From contig JAILOW010000096.1 of NCBI GenBank assembly GCA_024690635.1, positions 1 to 39,540 of the forward strand: DNA of 39,540 bases, written 5' to 3'. Shown piece after piece: positions 34,860 to 39,540 of this stretch (position 1 is its first letter; the number at the start of each line of letters is the position of its first letter). Below the pieces are notes generated by a model. The model had not been told where the DNA came from. It saw nothing but the letters and a program-made list of their open reading frames with translations, and did not search any database. The position numbers and the translations under genes are program-made. The stretch comes from Butyrivibrio sp. (GTDB taxonomy: Bacteria > Bacillota_A > Clostridia > Lachnospirales > Lachnospiraceae).

Positions 34860-37800
34860 TTACTGCTCTTCTTCAGTCTTCTTTCTCTTGCCGGTGATGA
34901 TAAATGTTGCTACAGCACCTGCTGCGATGATGATGATAAGAAGTCTGGTTGTTCTGCTGGCTGTCTCATCCTCTGTACGAGCTCTTCTTGCTCCGAGAAC
35001 TGCTGCGCCGTCGCCACCTTCTCTTCTTGCTCCGAGAACCTGTCCCTGTGCAGGAGGAGGAGTTGTTGTGGTTGTATCCTCATCTGTTGGAGGCGGAACA
35101 ATATTCTCTTCATCATAGATGGTCAGTGTTCCGAATGCCTTGGCGATCTTGTAGTCATCAGCAAAGGTTGCGGATGTAAGGTCGTAGTCGAAGGTATTCT
35201 TTGTTGTTCCAACAGCGGTTCTTGATGCCCAGTTCTTGCCGGTAGCACCTTCACCCTCTACAAATCTGTCCTTGGAGACATCTTTGTTCTTGTCAGTGAG
35301 GTTCTTGGCTGTAAGAGGCTGGCCTGCCCTGTAAGCTCTTCTTGCTGATCCTGATGTAAGAACTACATCTCTGGGCTCGATGTAAAGACATCCGATCTGA
35401 TCAACAAGTCTTTCTGTTTCAACCTCAGGAAGCACGTTCTGCTGTCCGTCATCACTGAATGTAAGAACTTCTTCTCTTGTTTCTCCGTTTGTCTCAACGA
35501 ACTGGATCTTAATTTCAAACTGATCATGGATATCAGCATCAGCGCCGTTGATCTTGGTCATGATGGTTGTATCGGTGTAATCAAGATAGATAGGATAACC
35601 CACGTTCTCTTTTGTCACAGGATCAAGATTTACGTGGATACCTGATCCGCCGCTTACTGTCATTCCGTCAACGGTAACATCGATGGTCTTATCTTCAGTA
35701 ACCTGTACGGAAACTGTCTGTGCCTTTACGGGCTGAGGCTTTCTGTGCTCTTCTGCCTGCTCTTCGCTGGCACCCTTGGCATTATTAAAGAGATTTCCGA
35801 TTCCTGCAAAGAAGGTCTTGATACTCTCGAACATTCCTCTTGACTGAGGCTCGTTCTCGGGATCTTCTTCGTGACGCTCTTCTTTACCTTTTACTGTAAC
35901 GATAACATTCTTGTTTCCATCAAGGACTGTTCCATCGTACTTGATGTGCTTGATATGTCCATCGCCTTCGGAATCAGCCTGGATGGTGATGTCGATGATC
36001 CACTTTCTGCTTCTGTCCTTCATCTCAAGATCACCAAATACTGTAGTGATATCGTAGTTCTCAGCATCGGTATTCTCAAGAAGAACATATTCAAACTCGT
36101 TACCTTCAGTCTTCTTGCTGATAAGATCCTGAAGCTTTTCTGCTACTGTGATGCTTCCTGTGAATCCTGCCTTGGTTGCATCGATATCAAGACCTTCAGC
36201 TTCTCTGTCTTCCTCTTCGAATTCTACGAAGCCGACTTCTTTCTCAGCATCGAAAGGTGTTACTTCAGGAACGTTAGCCTTTTCATCGCCGTACTTGTCA
36301 TAATCATCACCTGTCTTGGCTGCAGCTGCAACTCTCTCAGCAGCTGTAAGGTCAAGGCCGTCAAACTCCTTGATAAGAGTATGTGATCTGAGGGTTACAG
36401 GTCTCTTTGTGATCTCTACGGTACCGTTCTGGATAAGGTAGTTCTTGAAAGGACTGTCTGTAACATCGATGATGTTAACACCATCTTCGTTCTGAGTAAC
36501 AGTGAAGTTCCATGTAAGCTCTTCTACAGTATCTGTAACTGTAATGGTCTTTACAAGGTTATTACCTTCAGCGTTCTCGCTAACGTTTGTAATAGTCTTG
36601 TCTTCGTTTTCTGTATTAAGTTCAACTGTTGCAGTTACTGTATATCTGCTGTCTGCAGTAACAGTCTCACCGTTTGTGGTATCGGTAACAACTGCGATCT
36701 CTGCCTCGGGCTTGTTGTGTCCGTAGCCGTTGTAAACAACGCTGTCGCTTGCTGCCTTAACCCAGATAAGCTTATCAAAGTCTGCTCTTGCGTAGTAAAC
36801 CTTAAGGATTGCGGGAGCATCCTCGGTATTATCTTTGTTTGCTGTTCCTGACCACTTTCCGTTTATACTCTCGTCAACAAGCTTGTATGTGAGCTCGTCA
36901 TGAGTTGTAAGTGCCTTGTCAGCATCTGAAACTGCAATGTCAAGCTCTGTAACAGGCTCTTCAAGACCGAAGTTAATGGTTCCTTCTGCCTGTCTTACTT
37001 CGGAAACATCACCTGCAGCAACTACTTCTGCTTCTGTAGGATATGTTCCGTCAGCGTTCTGATAGAAGTACTCAACCTTGTAATATGCATTGTAGTCGTT
37101 TGCTTCCCATCTTGCCCAGAAATCCTTGTGCTGTACAAGAGTGAAGTCATCGCCGGGCTGGTAGATCTTCTCGTTTTCTGTAACATTCTGAGTCTCTGCC
37201 CATCCAAGGAATGTCCAGCCGTCTCTTACTGTAAGAGGAGCTGCGCCGTCATTGCCCTGTCCAAGGATTGTGTAGGATCCTGTTACAGCATTTTCATCTG
37301 TGAAAGGATCAGGCTCGCCAACATAATTTGCATGGTATGTTACGTCAACAGAAATACCCTTGATGTAGCCGTCAATATGAGGTGTTCCGTAGTACTCATG
37401 CTTGTATGCGTACCATGTGATATCTGCTTCTGTAAGGGTGATGCCATACTCTTTGTAATAATTCCTGATGGTCTCATCACTGTTGATATCACTTACAGGT
37501 TTTCTGATGATATACTTCTCAATTTCTTTTCCGGTAACATCGTAAACAGGATTCTGAAGTGTTCCGTCTACATAAACGGGATCTACAAAAGGCTTTGCAA
37601 GACCTACCCACTCACCTTTACCGTTGTAAGGATAGTAGTTTGCATTGGGCTCGGGCTTTCCTGAACCGGGAACCTTCTTTTCGGGAAGAAGTACGAAGAA
37701 CCATACTTCCTGGCCGTCTCTTGCGTAGTAAACCTTCAATACGTTCTCTTCAACCTTATTTGTAAGGACCTTGGTAAGAACGTTTTCTTCGTTCTGAGAA

Positions 37801-39540
37801 TCCAGCTTATAATCAAGATCTTCATAGGTCGTCTTATCATCAAACTCGGGAGCTATCTCTTCTCCAACCTGTGATGTTACTGCAGGATCTTTCTTGTCTG
37901 CCTTTTTGTTCCATGTTCCGTCTACCTTCTGATAGTAGTACTCTACTGTGTAAGTAGTCTCATCGCCTACCCATGCAGCGTAAAGCTGAACATCGTCTTC
38001 TACAAGAGACTCGAAGTCATAAACTTCGCTCTCTTCTGTAAACTCGGGATCTGTGTACCATCCGTTTAATGTATAACCGTCATCAGTCTTGTCTTCGTAG
38101 TCAACACCGGCTGTAAGCTCTAATGCCTTGCCGCCTTTTTCTACGGTCTGATCCTTGTCTTCAAGATGGATTCCATCGATGAAGAAGGAAACTGTTACAG
38201 TACCCTTTGCTGTAACTGTAAGGCTTCCGAATTCTGTTGTTACATTGTAGTTATCAGCAACATTTTCGCCGCCGGTAAGCTCATACTCAAAGGTATTTGC
38301 ATTTGCTTCTACTGTTTCAGTCTTGGCATTGCCCATAAGGCTTCCGGTAAATGCTGTAACCTTGTAGCCGTCATTGCCCTGGAACTCACCTGCTACGGAA
38401 ACCATATTTGTAACTCCGGTGGTCTCATTCCATGTATAGGTATCGGGCTCAGCTTCTGCTCTTTCAGCTGCTGTAAGAGCTACTCCGTCATATTCCTTGG
38501 AAAGAGGAACAGATGTAAGAGTAATGTCTCTCTTGTTGATCTTAACAGCTCCGCCGTACTGAGAATCATATTCAATGGATATATTTACATCTTCTGAGGT
38601 AAGGGTTGTTCCGTCAGAACTCTTAATTACGATATCATCTGCATCAACATCAGAAGGAACAGGTGTCTGCGTGTAATCTGTTGCAGATGCAAGCGCACCT
38701 GTAACACCGTTCTTAAGTTCTACTGTGTAATTGTCATTAACTGAAAGAGTTGCCTCATGTGCTGTAGCATCATATGTGTACTCGCCACCTGTTACGGTTA
38801 CGGTAACAGAAGGAAGCTCATTCCACATAGCATAAAGGCTTACGCTCTTTACTGTCTTAGTAAGTGTAACTGTGCTGCCTGCTGCATAAGAAGTTCCTGA
38901 TCCGTCGGGCTTGGTGTTCCATCCTGCAAATTTCTTTCCTGCAGGCTTATCTCCAAGTGAACTGAGTGCCTGTGCGCCGTAGTCAAGAACAGTGTGATCC
39001 TTGGTGCTTGTGTACTCACCAACTGAAATAGCCTTGTTTGTTGACTTGTCGGCGTTAGCTACTCCAAGATCGTTCTTGTAATATGTTACGCCGCCCTCAA
39101 GCTTGAAATCTGAGATTGAGAACTCATAGTCAAAACCGATAACATCATCATAAATATGTCCGGGATGTTCAGCTCTGCATCTTGCATAAGCTTCAAGGTT
39201 TGTAGCCTCTCCGGCCTTTTCTTCGGTTGTATAATGCTGACCGTCGATAACAAGTTCGAACCAGATCTTGGACTTTGAGCTGATGGTCTTTGTTTTTGTG
39301 GTATATCTGATCTCGTAGTGACCGTTGTCATCATACTTGGTGTTCATGTTGTAGCTCTTGTTATCAATGTGAATGATAACGTTTTTAGCTTTATCACGAA
39401 CAGCTGCGCCTTCTTTGAACTGAAGGTCTGCATGGTCAACCTTAAGCTCTTTGGTGCCTTCCTTTTCATACTTGAAGATTACGTTGCTCTTGTCGGTTAC
39501 CTTCTTGTTATGATCGTCGTCCTTTACAGCATACAGAACA
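34860..39540 (-). CDS. Large modular cell-surface protein (5' end outside window)
   Basis: An open frame of about 1559 residues runs through the window edge, so the N-terminus and signal peptide lie outside; the Met at 39347 is internal. Modules seen, in order: an InlB-like repeat (KKFAGWNTKPDGSGTSYAAG ... LYAMW), a YDG/MBG-like module (SKEYDGVALTAAERAEAEP ... YNVTTEFGSLTV), another InlB-like repeat (LNGWYTDPEF ... LYAAW), MucBP-like segments (VEYYYQKVDGTW, VEYFYQNADGTYP), a second YDG-like module (IKEFDGLDLTAAERVAAAA), a low-complexity Glu/Lys stretch and a third, partial module (LTSGSARRAYRAGQPLTAKN ... YKIAKAFGTLTI). The C-terminus has Pro/Thr-rich spacer, VLGARREGGDGAAVLGARR, one TM helix and a KRKK tail. 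It probably acts in adhesion or as a wall-anchored surface layer. Codon use resembles the neighbours. Confidence 0.92.
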   Translation of the reverse strand, partial: VLYAVKDDDHNKKVTDKSNVIFKYEKEGTKELKVDHADLQFKEGAAVRDKAKNVIIHIDNKSYNMNTKYDDNGHYEIRYTTKTKTISSKSKIWFELVIDGQHYTTEEKAGEATNLEAYARCRAEHPGHIYDDVIGFDYEFSISDFKLEGGVTYYKNDLGVANADKSTNKAISVGEYTSTKDHTVLDYGAQALSSLGDKPAGKKFAGWNTKPDGSGTSYAAGSTVTLTKTVKSVSLYAMWNELPSVTVTVTGGEYTYDATAHEATLSVNDNYTVELKNGVTGALASATDYTQTPVPSDVDADDIVIKSSDGTTLTSEDVNISIEYDSQYGGAVKINKRDITLTSVPLSKEYDGVALTAAERAEAEPDTYTWNETTGVTNMVSVAGEFQGNDGYKVTAFTGSLMGNAKTETVEANANTFEYELTGGENVADNYNVTTEFGSLTVTAKGTVTVSFFIDGIHLEDKDQTVEKGGKALELTAGVDYEDKTDDGYTLNGWYTDPEFTEESEVYDFESLVEDDVQLYAAWVGDETTYTVEYYYQKVDGTWNKKADKKDPAVTSQVGEEIAPEFDDKTTYEDLDYKLDSQNEENVLTKVLTNKVEENVLKVYYARDGQEVWFFVLLPEKKVPGSGKPEPNANYYPYNGKGEWVGLAKPFVDPVYVDGTLQNPVYDVTGKEIEKYIIRKPVSDINSDETIRNYYKEYGITLTEADITWYAYKHEYYGTPHIDGYIKGISVDVTYHANYVGEPDPFTDENAVTGSYTILGQGNDGAAPLTVRDGWTFLGWAETQNVTENEKIYQPGDDFTLVQHKDFWARWEANDYNAYYKVEYFYQNADGTYPTEAEVVAAGDVSEVRQAEGTINFGLEEPVTELDIAVSDADKALTTHDELTYKLVDESINGKWSGTANKDNTEDAPAILKVYYARADFDKLIWVKAASDSVVYNGYGHNKPEAEIAVVTDTTNGETVTADSRYTVTATVELNTENEDKTITNVSENAEGNNLVKTITVTDTVEELTWNFTVTQNEDGVNIIDVTDSPFKNYLIQNGTVEITKRPVTLRSHTLIKEFDGLDLTAAERVAAAAKTGDDYDKYGDEKANVPEVTPFDAEKEVGFVEFEEEDREAEGLDIDATKAGFTGSITVAEKLQDLISKKTEGNEFEYVLLENTDAENYDITTVFGDLEMKDRSRKWIIDITIQADSEGDGHIKHIKYDGTVLDGNKNVIVTVKGKEERHEEDPENEPQSRGMFESIKTFFAGIGNLFNNAKGASEEQAEEHRKPQPVKAQTVSVQVTEDKTIDVTVDGMTVSGGSGIHVNLDPVTKENVGYPIYLDYTDTTIMTKINGADADIHDQFEIKIQFVETNGETREEVLTFSDDGQQNVLPEVETERLVDQIGCLYIEPRDVVLTSGSARRAYRAGQPLTAKNLTDKNKDVSKDRFVEGEGATGKNWASRTAVGTTKNTFDYDLTSATFADDYKIAKAFGTLTIYDEENIVPPPTDEDTTTTTPPPAQGQVLGARREGGDGAAVLGARRARTEDETASRTTRLLIIIIAAGAVATFIITGKRKKTEEEQ

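Noticed and set aside
39345..39347. Start codon of the large surface protein
   Set aside because: The same frame stays open to the window edge with protein-like sequence (VLYAVKDDDHNKK), there is no signal peptide after this Met, and no ribosome binding site.
1..39540. tRNA, rRNA, CRISPR arrays, prophage or insertion sequences
   Set aside because: Looked for in the intergenic regions; no cloverleaf, direct-repeat array, integrase or transposase was seen.

Overview
The window looks like chromosome from an anaerobic Firmicute of the family Lachnospiraceae (Butyrivibrio-like). The reasons are moderate GC content, strong AGGAGG-type ribosome binding sites, a monomeric [FeFe]-hydrogenase, a type-II OMP decarboxylase, a surface protein with InlB-like and YDG-like modules and a VLGARR-type C-terminus, and a multi-TM chemoreceptor. 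This assignment rests on gene content only; no rRNA or tRNA gene was seen. Almost everything is on the minus strand. Only a YczE-like membrane protein and a cation efflux gene are on the plus strand.

Layout, from left to right. (1) 1-2916: clpC (3' end cut by the window) behind a YtrA-like GntR regulator. (2) 2966-3520: a non-coding stretch that is one giant imperfect palindrome of about 555 bp, the most unusual object in the window. (3) 3555-8631: a purine operon purE-purM-purN-purD followed by a membrane-anchored SH3b protein. (4) 8743-12057: a pyrE operon with two small membrane proteins and an M29-type aminopeptidase that has a long N-terminal extension. (5) 12138-13438: a metallo-beta-lactamase-fold hydrolase and a flavin reductase. 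(6) 13503-21893: a tightly packed run larB - ABC permease - ABC ATPase - [FeFe]-hydrogenase - hybrid histidine kinase - response regulator - pyrF, closed by a terminator. (7) 22014-24936: the YczE-like gene and a GH3 beta-glucosidase, convergent and sharing one terminator palindrome inside both coding ends. (8) 25058-25306: an unknown 82-residue protein behind a compact structured leader. (9) 25526-29346: a c-di-GMP group, with an intact membrane diguanylate cyclase, a PAS-GGDEF-EAL protein whose catalytic residues are largely lost, and an unknown protein. (10) 29469-32088: a cation diffusion facilitator and a chemoreceptor, convergent on a shared terminator. (11) 32284-34713: leuS. (12) 34860-39540: the C-terminal part of a very large modular surface protein.

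Together this is mostly core metabolism (purine and pyrimidine synthesis, tRNA charging, protein quality control) interleaved with signalling (two-component, c-di-GMP, chemotaxis) and polysaccharide or surface functions expected of a gut or rumen anaerobe. The two items that conventional gene annotation does not explain are the giant palindrome and the four-way-junction leader. The larB/hydrogenase/two-component operon is the most interesting gene neighbourhood. Start codons were moved from the longest reading frame to a well-placed Shine-Dalgarno site for the SH3 protein, purM, purN, the hydrogenase and the hybrid kinase.
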